From an uncultured Muribaculaceae bacterium (lineage in GTDB: Bacteria; Bacteroidota; Bacteroidia; Bacteroidales; Muribaculaceae), in NCBI GenBank assembly GCA_902494515.1, contig CABUTS010000034.1:1-28600 (forward strand): 28,600 nt of DNA. The letters run 5' to 3'. How positions within the stretch are numbered: the first letter of the stretch is position 1; every line of letters begins with the position of its first letter. The notes beneath the pieces were generated by a model. That model saw only the letters and a program-made list of their open reading frames with translations, searched no databases and had not been told where the DNA came from. The position numbers were made by a program, and so were the translations under genes. Below, piece after piece: positions 7,409 through 14,751 of the stretch.

Positions 7409-7993
7409 ATGAATGTTGTGATTTTCGGAGCTCCGGGCAGCGGCAAAGGCACCCAGAGCGAAAAACTTATTGAGCGCTACGGTCTGCACCACATCTCAAC
7501 CGGTGAGGTGCTCCGCGACCATATCGCCCGCAAAACGCCCATCGGCCAGATTGCCAAAACATACATCACCCAGGGCCAGTTAATCCCTGATTCCCTGATG
7601 ATTAAGATTCTCGAGGAGATCATCGACAACGAGCCCAAGGCCAAGCAGGGGGTGATTTTCGACGGTTTCCCCCGCACCATCCCGCAGGCCGAGGCCCTGA
7701 AGCGCTTTCTGGAGCGCCGCGGCCAGGAAATCCACCACGTTATCGGTCTGGAAGTACCTGAAGACGAGCTGGTTGAGCGCATGATCAAACGCGGACAGCA
7801 GACCGGTCGCGCCGACGACAACCTCGAAACCATCAAGAACCGCCTGAAGGTTTACCACGAATCCACCACCCCGCTGCGCGACTTCTACATCGCCGAAGGG
7901 AAGTACCGCCCCATCAAGGGCAACGGCTCCATCGACGAGATTTTCATGAACATCGCCAAGGTGATCGACGAGTCCGGAGCCGGCAAGGAGTGA
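7409..7993 (+). CDS. adk: adenylate kinase
   Basis: Catalyses AMP + ATP to 2 ADP and controls adenylate balance. The P-loop GAPGSGKGT is at residues 7-15, the AMP-binding part includes STGEVLRDHI and FDGFPRTIPQAE, and the lid region has RADDNLETIKNRL. At 194 residues it is the short form, without the long lid insertion (and zinc-type cysteines) of the roughly 214-residue enzymes. The ATG at 7409 starts MNVVIFGAPG, as in relatives. It is followed within 32 nt by an 18-bp tandem repeat and then pheS. Confidence 0.95.
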   Translation: MNVVIFGAPGSGKGTQSEKLIERYGLHHISTGEVLRDHIARKTPIGQIAKTYITQGQLIPDSLMIKILEEIIDNEPKAKQGVIFDGFPRTIPQAEALKRFLERRGQEIHHVIGLEVPEDELVERMIKRGQQTGRADDNLETIKNRLKVYHESTTPLRDFYIAEGKYRPIKGNGSIDEIFMNIAKVIDESGAGKE

Positions 7994-8018
7994 CAGAACG
8001 GGCGCAGAGGTATCACAC

Positions 8019-8087
8019 ATGACCGATGTGCCGGATATTTCTGATGTGCCGGATATTTCTGATGTAAACGAGAAACAAAACAACTGA
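8019..8087 (+). CDS. possible 22-codon micro-ORF made of repeats
   Basis: An ATG at 8019 opens a 22-codon frame to TGA at 8085-8087, between adk and pheS. The product is very acidic and contains the six-residue unit DVPDIS twice in tandem. It arises because the 18-bp DNA repeat is a multiple of three. There is no Shine-Dalgarno or codon evidence that it is translated; it could be a leader peptide for pheS, but it lacks a phenylalanine run, so classical attenuation is unlikely. Confidence 0.15.
   Translation: MTDVPDISDVPDISDVNEKQNN
8025..8065. repeat. 18-bp tandem repeat, 2.3 copies, after adk
   Basis: GATGTGCCGGATATTTCT occurs at 8025-8042 and exactly again at 8043-8060, then GATGT at 8061-8065. 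Perfect identity points to a recent duplication. Confidence 0.85.
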
Positions 8088-8099
8088 CAGCTAAACAAG

Positions 8100-9119
8100 A
8101 TGTTAGACCGCATAAAAGCCCTTAAGGCCGAAATTTCCCAGCTCTCAGCATCCTCCCCCGAAGAGGTCGAAGCCCTGAGAATCAAATACCTGTCGAAGAA
8201 AGGCGCCCTCAACGCCCTGATGGCTGATTTCCGCTCCGTTCCCGCCGACCAGAAGAAGGCCGTCGGCATGGAGCTCAACGCCCTCAAGGAGTTCGCCACT
8301 GAGACCATCAACAATCTCCGCGCCGCCTCGGCTGCCGCCGACACTGTCGACGAGTCGCTCGACCTCAGCCGCTCGGCCGCCCCGATTCCTCTGGGCACCC
8401 GCCACCCCCTGTCGCTCGTGCGCGACCAGATTGTCGAAATCTTCCGCCGCCTCGGCTTCACCGTTGCCGAAGGTCCCGAAATCGAAGACGACTGGCATGT
8501 GTTCTCCTCGCTGAACTTCGCCGCCGACCACCCCGCGCGCGATATGCAGGACACCTTCTTCATCCAGCGCAACCCCGACGTGCTGCTGCGCACCCACACC
8601 TCCTCGGTGCAGTCCCGCACCATGGAGCACACCCAGCCCCCGATCCGCATCGTATGCCCCGGCCGTGTATACCGCAACGAGGCCATCTCGGCGCGCGCCC
8701 ACTGCTTCTTCCACCAGGTCGAAGGTCTCTACGTCGACAAGAATGTCTCCTTCACCGACCTGAAGCAGACACTCCTCTACTTCGCCCGCGAGATGTTCGG
8801 CCCCGAGACCAAAATCCGTCTACGCCCCAGCTACTTCCCCTTCACAGAGCCTTCGGCCGAAATGGACATCTCCTGCAACCTCTGCGGCGGCAAGGGATGT
8901 GCCTTCTGCAAGCAGACCGGCTGGGTGGAAATCCTCGGCTGCGGCATGGTGGACCCCAACGTGCTCGACGCCTGCGGCATCGACTCGAAAGTCTACAACG
9001 GCTACGCCCTCGGCATGGGTGTTGAGCGCATCGCCAACCTCAAATACCGCGTCAACGACCTCCGCCTCTTCTCCGAGAACGACCGCCGCTTCCTCAACGA
9101 GTTCACCCCCGCCCACTGA
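8100..9119 (+). CDS. pheS: phenylalanyl-tRNA synthetase alpha subunit
   Basis: Catalytic subunit of the alpha2-beta2 enzyme that charges tRNA-Phe. The 339-residue protein has the N-terminal helical arm (about 1-85), the class II motif 1 region at HPLSLVRDQIVEIFRRLGF, motif 2 around CPGRVYRNEAISARAHCFFHQVEG, and motif 3 GMGVERIANLKY near the C-terminus. CNLCGGKGCAFCKQTGW is the cysteine-rich segment seen in several bacterial PheS. The start at 8100 gives the usual MLDRIKALKAEI. pheT is not adjacent, which is common in Bacteroidetes. The stop codon overlaps the next start (TGATG), so nth is translationally coupled. Confidence 0.96.
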   Translation: MLDRIKALKAEISQLSASSPEEVEALRIKYLSKKGALNALMADFRSVPADQKKAVGMELNALKEFATETINNLRAASAAADTVDESLDLSRSAAPIPLGTRHPLSLVRDQIVEIFRRLGFTVAEGPEIEDDWHVFSSLNFAADHPARDMQDTFFIQRNPDVLLRTHTSSVQSRTMEHTQPPIRIVCPGRVYRNEAISARAHCFFHQVEGLYVDKNVSFTDLKQTLLYFAREMFGPETKIRLRPSYFPFTEPSAEMDISCNLCGGKGCAFCKQTGWVEILGCGMVDPNVLDACGIDSKVYNGYALGMGVERIANLKYRVNDLRLFSENDRRFLNEFTPAH

Positions 9120-9862
9120 TGACCCGCACCGAACGCTACCGCCGGGCCCTCGAATGGTTCGAGCAGGAGATGCCCGAACCCCAGACCGAACTGCGCTACG
9201 ACTCCCCGTTTCACCTGCTGTTAGCCGTGATTCTCTCGGCGCAATGCACCGACAAGCGGGTGAACATGATTACTCCGCCGCTGTTCGAGGCCTTCCCCAC
9301 TCCCCAGTCGCTCGCCGATTCCGACGAGCCGACTGTCTTTGAGTATATCCGCTCGGTCTCCTACCCCAACAACAAGACCCGTTCGCTGCTCGGCGCCGCC
9401 CGCAAGCTCGTCAGCGACTTCAACGGCGAGGTCCCCGACAATCTCGACGACCTGCTGACCATCCCCGGCGTCGGCCGCAAAACGGCCAATGTGATGCTGG
9501 CAGTAGTCTGGAACCGTGCTGCGATGGCTGTCGACACCCACGTTTTCCGTGTGGCCGAACGAATCGGACTCACTACCGGCTCCCGCACCCCCTTCGAGAC
9601 CGAAAAGGCCCTCACCGCCAACATCCCGGAGGAGAAAATCCCCCGCGCCCACCACTGGCTCATCCTCCACGGCCGCTACATCTGCAAGGCCCGCAAACCC
9701 GAATGTGAAAACTGCGGCCTGACCGGATTCTGCCGCTACTACATCACCCTTCAGAAAGAGGCTGAAAAGAAGCCCGCAACTGCCAAGACAACGGCTACTT
9801 CAAAGAAAACCGCGGCCGCTTCAAAGAAGCCCGCAACTGCCAAAACTAAAACATCTAAGTAA
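9119..9862 (+). CDS. nth: endonuclease III with lysine-rich tail
   Basis: A DNA glycosylase/AP lyase removing oxidised pyrimidines in base excision repair. The helix-hairpin-helix IPGVGRKTANVML contains K121, and AVDTHVFRV contains D139, matching the catalytic lysine and aspartate of the family. The iron-sulfur loop is C-x6-C-x2-C-x5-C in CKARKPECENCGLTGFC. After this core (about 215 residues) comes a tail of about 32 residues of Lys, Ala and Thr, resembling histone-H1-like tails. The tail contains a 21-bp exact DNA repeat (9766-9786 and 9823-9843) spaced 57 bp, i.e. 19 codons. The start overlaps the pheS stop by one base. Confidence 0.94.
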   Translation: MTRTERYRRALEWFEQEMPEPQTELRYDSPFHLLLAVILSAQCTDKRVNMITPPLFEAFPTPQSLADSDEPTVFEYIRSVSYPNNKTRSLLGAARKLVSDFNGEVPDNLDDLLTIPGVGRKTANVMLAVVWNRAAMAVDTHVFRVAERIGLTTGSRTPFETEKALTANIPEEKIPRAHHWLILHGRYICKARKPECENCGLTGFCRYYITLQKEAEKKPATAKTTATSKKTAAASKKPATAKTKTSK

Positions 9863-10504
9863 TTGGAATCCACGTTCCTGACTGCAATCGAGGTGATCGG
9901 CACCATTGCCTTCGCCATCTCGGGAATCCGTCTGGCCGCCTATCGCCGCTTTGACTGGTTCGGCGCCTACACCGTCGGCCTGGTTACGGCCATCGGGGGC
10001 GGCACACTCCGCGACCTCCTGCTCGACATCCCGGTGTTCTGGATGCAGACCTGGCTTTATCTGGCGGTCACCGGCATCTCGCTCGCCGTAGTGATCGTGT
10101 TCCGCAAGATGCTGGTCAGCAACGACCGGATGCTGTTCGTGTTCGACACACTCGGACTGGCGCTGTTCGTGGTAATCGGAATCCAGAAAAGCCTCGCCTC
10201 GGGCTATCCGATGTGGGTCGGCATCGTAATGGGTGTCATCACCGGCTCCTTCGGCGGCGTCCTGCGCGATATCCTCATCAACGAGCAGCCCCTCTTCTTC
10301 CGCAAGGACATCTACGCCACCGCCTGCATCGCCGGCGGTCTTGTATACTGGTTTGCAATCGTTTGCGCCGCCACCCCGGTAATCGCCCAGCTCTCCTGCG
10401 CCATCGTAATCATCATCCTGCGCCTCTGTGCCCTCCGGTGGAACTGGCATCTCCCCGTCCTGGCCGCCGACCCCCTTCCCCCGAAGCCCCCAAAGAAAAA
10501 GTAA
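9863..10504 (+). CDS. TRIC / UPF0126 family cation channel
   Basis: A membrane protein of the trimeric intracellular cation channel superfamily (YicG/YadS type), thought to conduct K+ or Na+. Two homologous UPF0126 halves are visible: GTIAFAISGIRLAAYRRFDWFGAYTVGLVTAIGGGTLRDLLL and the second LGLALFVVIG...GVITGSFGGVLRDILINEQPL. Each carries the paired glycine motif and R-D. About seven transmembrane segments, 213 aa. The start is TTG at 9863, immediately after the nth stop TAA (TAATTG); no earlier or nearby ATG gives a full first helix. The C-terminus is basic (KPPKKK). It is likely the last gene of a pheS-nth-TRIC operon and is convergent with the MATE gene. Confidence 0.88.
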   Translation: MESTFLTAIEVIGTIAFAISGIRLAAYRRFDWFGAYTVGLVTAIGGGTLRDLLLDIPVFWMQTWLYLAVTGISLAVVIVFRKMLVSNDRMLFVFDTLGLALFVVIGIQKSLASGYPMWVGIVMGVITGSFGGVLRDILINEQPLFFRKDIYATACIAGGLVYWFAIVCAATPVIAQLSCAIVIIILRLCALRWNWHLPVLAADPLPPKPPKKK

Positions 10505-10507
10505 CGG

Positions 10508-10566
10508 AATCAGTCGTCATTAACCGGAAGGGAAATCGACCAATCAGTCGTCATTAACCGGAAGGG
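10508..10566. repeat. exact 25-bp direct repeat over the MATE stop codon
   Basis: The sequences at 10508-10532 and 10542-10566 are identical over 25 bases (core CAGTCGTCATTAACCGGAAG), period 34. The right copy encodes the last MATE codons and its stop (10544-10546); the left copy lies in the spacer between the convergent genes. Confidence 0.85.
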
Positions 10567-11989
10567 GATTGACTTCAACCGGAATCAGTCCTCTCTGCAT
10601 CCATTTCCCGCGGAGAAGGCGGTAAAGGAAGATTATACCCCTGAAAGTCAGCTCAATGCACATCGCCAGCCAGACGCCGCGAAGCCCCATCGTCGAGGCT
10701 AAAATCGCTGCAATCGGCAGTCTGACTATCCAGATGCTCACGAAATTCATCCCCGCCGGAATCAGCGTGTCCCCCACTCCGACCATCGCGCCGTAAGCCA
10801 CAATCGAGGCGGCATACATCGGCTCGGCCCACGCTTCGATGCGGAGCACCTCGGTCCCGAGGTCCACAATCTCCCTGACCGGCGAAAGCAGCTCCATAAG
10901 ATAAGGCGCTGTGATATAAAGAATTACCCCCATTATCGTCATCACCGCCATGCCCATTCCGACCGTCACGTGCGCCAGGCGTTTCACCAGGTCAGGCCGC
11001 TTGGCGCCGTAGCTCTGACCGACAAGCGTGGTGGCGGCGTCGCCGATACCGAATCCGGGCATGTAGCAGAGGCTCTCGGCGGTCACCGCGAAGGCATTCG
11101 CGGCAATTGCAATCGAACCTAACGGCGCCACAATCAGCGTGATGACTATCTGCGCGCCGCTGATCACCGAGTGCTCTATGGCCACCGGCGTCGAAATTTT
11201 CACCGCATTGTGCAGAATCGTTCCGCAGGGCCTGAACGAACCCCGCTCCCGGATTCCGAAAATACAGAGCTGGTCCTGACGCCAGCAGAGGTAATACATT
11301 ACCAGTCCGGAAGTTACAACCTCAGCCAGCACCGTTCCGAGCGCTGCGCCGAGCACCCCTAATCCCGCGCCGGGCATCGTAAGCGTAAGCCCGAAAAGAT
11401 CAATTTCGCGGGTCGGGAATATCAGGAAAAAGTTGAAAATCACATCGAGCACACACATCAGCACGTTCAGTCCGCCCGGCACTTTCACATTTCCCGAAGC
11501 GCGGAGGATGCCGCACCCCAAGTAGTTCATTATCAGCACCGGAAGCGCTAAGACGAACACTAAGAAGTAGAGCCCGGCGTCGTGAACGACTGCCGCGTCG
11601 CCCCCGAGCCAGCCCGGGAGATTCGGCGCGATGCTCGCCCCGGTCAGGGCGATGACGCTGCCGATTACCGCACAGGCACCGATGGCCTGCCGGAGTACCT
11701 TCCGCGCCCCTTCGTAGTCGCGGGCGCCGATGCGGTGGGCAACCTGCACCGAGAATCCGACCGTAGCCGAGGAACAGAGTCCCCAGAACAGCCATAGGCT
11801 GCTGGCCATCAGGCCGATAGAGGCCGAGGCATTGGCGCCCAGACGTCCCACCATGGCAGTGTCGATATACTGCATGATGATGCTTGACAGCTGCGCCATC
11901 ATCGCCGGCCACGAAAGTTTCGCAGCCAGCTTCAGGCACGCTATCCTATTCAGCGGCAGTCCGTTCTGTATTTCCTTAATTCCGGCCAA
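10544..11989 (-). CDS. MATE family multidrug/cation exporter
   Basis: A proton- or sodium-coupled antiporter in the inner membrane that exports organic cations and drugs. The 481-residue protein has about 12 hydrophobic segments in two similar halves, starting SWPAMMAQLSSIIMQYIDTAMVGRLGANASASIG, the typical MATE opening, with a second-half element AGAQ-like start (SVISGAQIVITLIVAPLGSIAIAANAFAV). It is the third gene of the operon, its start overlapping the aminotransferase end by 14 nt. The substrate cannot be told; co-transcription with a C-S lyase makes a small amine or sulfur compound possible, but that is inference. The 3' end lies in an exact duplication. Confidence 0.9.
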   Translation of the reverse strand: MAGIKEIQNGLPLNRIACLKLAAKLSWPAMMAQLSSIIMQYIDTAMVGRLGANASASIGLMASSLWLFWGLCSSATVGFSVQVAHRIGARDYEGARKVLRQAIGACAVIGSVIALTGASIAPNLPGWLGGDAAVVHDAGLYFLVFVLALPVLIMNYLGCGILRASGNVKVPGGLNVLMCVLDVIFNFFLIFPTREIDLFGLTLTMPGAGLGVLGAALGTVLAEVVTSGLVMYYLCWRQDQLCIFGIRERGSFRPCGTILHNAVKISTPVAIEHSVISGAQIVITLIVAPLGSIAIAANAFAVTAESLCYMPGFGIGDAATTLVGQSYGAKRPDLVKRLAHVTVGMGMAVMTIMGVILYITAPYLMELLSPVREIVDLGTEVLRIEAWAEPMYAASIVAYGAMVGVGDTLIPAGMNFVSIWIVRLPIAAILASTMGLRGVWLAMCIELTFRGIIFLYRLLRGKWMQRGLIPVEVNPLPVNDD

Positions 11990-13181
11990 TGTTGGTAAAT
12001 TTTTTCAGCCCTTCGACCAGACGGCGAAGGCCTTCAGCGAGGCGGGCGCGGGGGCAGGCGAGGTTAATCCGGAGGAAACCGTCGGCGCCGTACATCTCTC
12101 CGGCATTGACCCAGACCTTGGCCTTGGCCAACAGCTCCTCCTCGAGTTTTTCGGAGGGGATACCCAGACTGCTGACATCGAGCCACATAAGATATGTAGC
12201 TTCGAGAATGGCCTGAGGAGATCCGGGCAGTTCGCGGTGCAGATATTCCCTCGCAAACCGATAATTTTCAAAAAGATAGGTCCGGAGAGCACCCAGCCAG
12301 ATGCCTCCGTCGGGCGAATAGGCGGCCTTCAGCGCCTCGACTCCGAACGGATTGACGTCGCAGACCTCGTTGATGTTTATCGCGCGGTCGATTTTCTGGC
12401 GCACCTCCATGTCGGGGCAGACGATATTGGCAATCTGCAGGCCGGCGGTGTTGAACGCTTTGGAGGGTGACAGACAGACGATTGCGCTGTCATCCAGCGT
12501 TCCGTAGGGGGTATATGAGGTTCCGGGGGCGGTCAGCTCGCAGTGGATTTCGTCGGAAACAACCTGCAGGCTGTTGCGGCGGGCGATTTCGGCCACGCGG
12601 CGCAGTTCATCAGGCGTCCATAGCCGTCCCGCGGGGTTATGGGGGTTGCAGAGGAGCAGGATTTTGTTGGATTTGTCGGCGGCAAGCCGCTCGAGGCCCT
12701 CGAAATCCATGTCATACGTGAACTCATCCTGAGCCACGGAACGCCTCAACAACTTGTTTTCAACGATTCGGCAACCGTTGTTGCGAATCGACGAGAAGAA
12801 GCAGTTATAGACCGGAGTCTGAACAATCACCCCGTCGCCCGGCCGGGTTAACGCCTTGATTATCGCGGATATGGCGGGCACGACGCCCGAGGTATAAATC
12901 ACCCGGGCGGCGTCGATTTCGTAGTGGTGGCGCAGGCGGAACCACCCGGTCAGCGCGCGGTAATATCCCTCGCCGACAAGCGTGTAGCCGAACACGCCAT
13001 GCTCCACGCGGCGGCGCAGTGCCTCGACCACACAGGGGGCGGTCCGGAAATCCATATCGGCGACCCACAGGGGTATCACCTCCGGGTCCCCGGCGGAGTC
13101 CCATTTATAGGAGCCTGTCCCGCGGCGGTCGGGGGTCCGGTCGAACCATTCGCGGAAATCGTCGTTCAGTCCAGTCTCCAT
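11976..13181 (-). CDS. patB: MalY/PatB family PLP-dependent C-S lyase / aminotransferase
   Basis: Fold type I PLP enzyme of the MalY/PatB group, which usually cleaves cystathionine to homocysteine, pyruvate and ammonia. The Schiff-base lysine is K241 in LSPSKAFNTAGLQIAN; LLLCNPHNPAGRLWTPDEL and VVSDEIHCELTAPG supply the cofactor asparagine and aspartate (D210). The N-terminal TGSYKWDSAG and PLWVADMDF segments are characteristic of this subgroup. 401 aa, a normal length. The ATG overlaps the DUF3737 stop by one base (TGATG), and its end overlaps the MATE start. True substrate is not proven; some relatives act as aminotransferases or regulators. Confidence 0.9.
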   Translation of the reverse strand: METGLNDDFREWFDRTPDRRGTGSYKWDSAGDPEVIPLWVADMDFRTAPCVVEALRRRVEHGVFGYTLVGEGYYRALTGWFRLRHHYEIDAARVIYTSGVVPAISAIIKALTRPGDGVIVQTPVYNCFFSSIRNNGCRIVENKLLRRSVAQDEFTYDMDFEGLERLAADKSNKILLLCNPHNPAGRLWTPDELRRVAEIARRNSLQVVSDEIHCELTAPGTSYTPYGTLDDSAIVCLSPSKAFNTAGLQIANIVCPDMEVRQKIDRAININEVCDVNPFGVEALKAAYSPDGGIWLGALRTYLFENYRFAREYLHRELPGSPQAILEATYLMWLDVSSLGIPSEKLEEELLAKAKVWVNAGEMYGADGFLRINLACPRARLAEGLRRLVEGLKKFTNIGRN

Positions 13182-14071
13182 CAGATTTCAGTAACTATCT
13201 GGCAATCATTCGGTTCCAGCACGTTCTTGTCGATGATGACCTCACCGATCGAAAGTGCTTTCAGCGAGCCGCTGCGGGGATTCTTCACGCTGACGATGTT
13301 GGAGCGGATGTCGGCGGTGAAAACGCTGTCCTCGAAGGCCAGATCACATTCGCCGCCCATCGTGCAATCCTCCATCACGAGGTTCTCGCAGTAGCACAGA
13401 GGCTGAGTGCCGTTGATTTTGCAGCGTACCAGATGAAGGTTGCGGGAGTGCCAGCCGAGGAACTCACCGGTCAGCTCGGAATCGTAGACGGTTACATTGT
13501 CGGTCTCCCAGAAGGCGTCGCGCGAGTCGATTACCGCGTTGCGGATCACCACGTTACGGCAATACTGGAAGGAGTAGTTGCCCTGCTGGCGATAGTTTGC
13601 GATATCGATGTCGGAGCAGTGGAAGAAGATATAGTCGGCCTTGGCCACCTCGACGTCGCGCAGTTTGATGCCGCGGCAGCTCCATAGGGTTTCCTGAGCG
13701 TCGGGGATTTTCACACGCTGCAGCGACAGGTTGTCCATCTCGCGAAACATCTTCGGCGCATCCACCTGGCAGTCAGTCATTTCCAGATCTCTGGAATACC
13801 ACAGCGCGGCGCGGGCTCCGGGCTGGAACTCGCAGTTGGTGCAGCGGAATCGGTCGACGTGCCAGAAGGGGTATTTTCCTTCAAAAACGCAGTTTTTAGC
13901 GTCAATATCGGAGCAGCATTTCAGCGCCGACTCCCCGGGGTGGAAGGTGACACCCTCAAGCACAAGTCTGTGTGTTGCGAACAGGGCGCGCTCCCCTCCG
14001 AATTCGGCGCCTGCCACCGTTTTCATATCCTCGGGGAACGATACCGGCTTGAAAACTTCATTCTGATTCAT
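13181..14071 (-). CDS. DUF3737 family right-handed beta-helix protein
   Basis: A 296-residue protein of the DUF3737 family, unknown function. Almost the whole chain consists of repeating short strands of about 18-22 residues, each containing patterns such as 'D.......C.F.G..PFW...R......C.F', consistent with a right-handed parallel beta-helix. Cysteines and aromatic residues recur at similar positions (FWHVDRF, LWYSRDLE, LWSCRGIK, FFHCSDID, AFWETDNV, LGWHSRNLH). No signal peptide is seen, so it is cytosolic. In many bacteria I recall DUF3737 near PatB-type lyases, which is the arrangement here, with a one-base overlap. It is the first gene of the DUF3737-patB-MATE operon. Confidence 0.85.
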   Translation of the reverse strand: MNQNEVFKPVSFPEDMKTVAGAEFGGERALFATHRLVLEGVTFHPGESALKCCSDIDAKNCVFEGKYPFWHVDRFRCTNCEFQPGARAALWYSRDLEMTDCQVDAPKMFREMDNLSLQRVKIPDAQETLWSCRGIKLRDVEVAKADYIFFHCSDIDIANYRQQGNYSFQYCRNVVIRNAVIDSRDAFWETDNVTVYDSELTGEFLGWHSRNLHLVRCKINGTQPLCYCENLVMEDCTMGGECDLAFEDSVFTADIRSNIVSVKNPRSGSLKALSIGEVIIDKNVLEPNDCQIVTEI

Positions 14072-14111
14072 GATGATACTACAAAGTAAAAAAGAAAGTA
14101 GGATTTCTCTG

Positions 14112-14119
14112 CAAAATTA
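14112..14119 (-). promoter_or_regulatory. -7 box for the DUF3737-patB-MATE operon
   Basis: TAATTTTG on the minus strand, about 40 nt before the DUF3737 start at 14071. No clear -33 TTTG was seen. It faces the divergent box at 14133-14140, only 13 nt away. Confidence 0.5.
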
Positions 14120-14132
14120 GTAAAAAAATTCG

Positions 14133-14140
14133 TAAATTTG
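14133..14140 (+). promoter_or_regulatory. -7 box directly upstream of the DUF4199 start
   Basis: TAAATTTG matches TAnnTTTG and ends only five bases before the ATG at 14146. Initiation at the usual distance would fall at or beside the start codon, giving a leaderless or nearly leaderless mRNA. The -33 element is not obvious. Confidence 0.55.
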
Positions 14141-14145
14141 CACCA

Positions 14146-14751
14146 ATGAATTTCAAAAAAAGCAACGATACATCCCGCCAGGGTGAATCCCGCAACATCT
14201 ACGAACGTGCCGCCACCGACGGCGCGTGGCTCGGCCTGTATTTTGTGGCGATGTTCGCCGGCTCCGTGCTCTCGCTGTCAGTGGCGCTGCTCAACATCCC
14301 CGTGATGGCCATGGCCCTGCTGGTGCCCTACATCGCCTACCGGATGCTGCGGCGCACCCACCTCGACTGTCACGGCCTGACCTCCTTCTCGGCGCTATGG
14401 ATGCAGGGCATCATCACCTTCGGCTGCGGTTCGCTGATTCTCGGCGCGGCGACCTTCGTGTTCATGCGCTGGCTCGACCCAACCTTTCTGGTCGACACGC
14501 TGAAGACTGGTATCGAATTCTACCGCAGCGCCCCGGTGGCTTCCGGCAAAGAGATGGCCGACACCTTGCAGCAGGCCCTCGACAACCATCTGATTCCCGC
14601 CCCGATCGACGTGGCGCTGATGTGGCTCTGGCTCGGGACCTTCACAGGCTCGATTCTCTGCATGATCGTTGCTGTTATTGTCAGACTCAAACGTGTGCCC
14701 CCGGTTAACGGCTCCGCAAATCCCAACGCCAACAATGAGCAAGCAAAATAA
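14146..14751 (+). CDS. DUF4199 family integral membrane protein
   Basis: A 201-residue Bacteroidetes membrane protein of unknown function. Four hydrophobic segments are visible: about residues 28-48 (GLYFVAMFAGSVLSLSVALL), 50-68, 84-107 (ALWMQGIITFGCGSLILGAATFVF) and 160-185 (ALMWLWLGTFTGSILCMIVAVIV). A polar loop lies between the third and fourth. The N-terminus is charged and cytosolic. The gene overlaps the following GT2 gene by 17 nt, an arrangement typical of DUF4199 with a dolichol-phosphate-mannose-synthase-like glycosyltransferase, so the two probably act together. Starts at the ATG just after a -7 box. Confidence 0.87.
   Translation: MNFKKSNDTSRQGESRNIYERAATDGAWLGLYFVAMFAGSVLSLSVALLNIPVMAMALLVPYIAYRMLRRTHLDCHGLTSFSALWMQGIITFGCGSLILGAATFVFMRWLDPTFLVDTLKTGIEFYRSAPVASGKEMADTLQQALDNHLIPAPIDVALMWLWLGTFTGSILCMIVAVIVRLKRVPPVNGSANPNANNEQAK

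Noticed and set aside
8019..8087. Phenylalanine attenuator leader for pheS
   Set aside because: The micro-ORF has no phenylalanine codons and there is no alternative terminator pair before pheS.
7580..8686. Leftward open frame of 368 codons across adk and pheS
   Set aside because: It lies opposite two well-supported core genes, crosses their spacer, and shows Ser/Arg-rich shadow sequence; its repeated SEISGT words simply mirror the 18-bp repeat.
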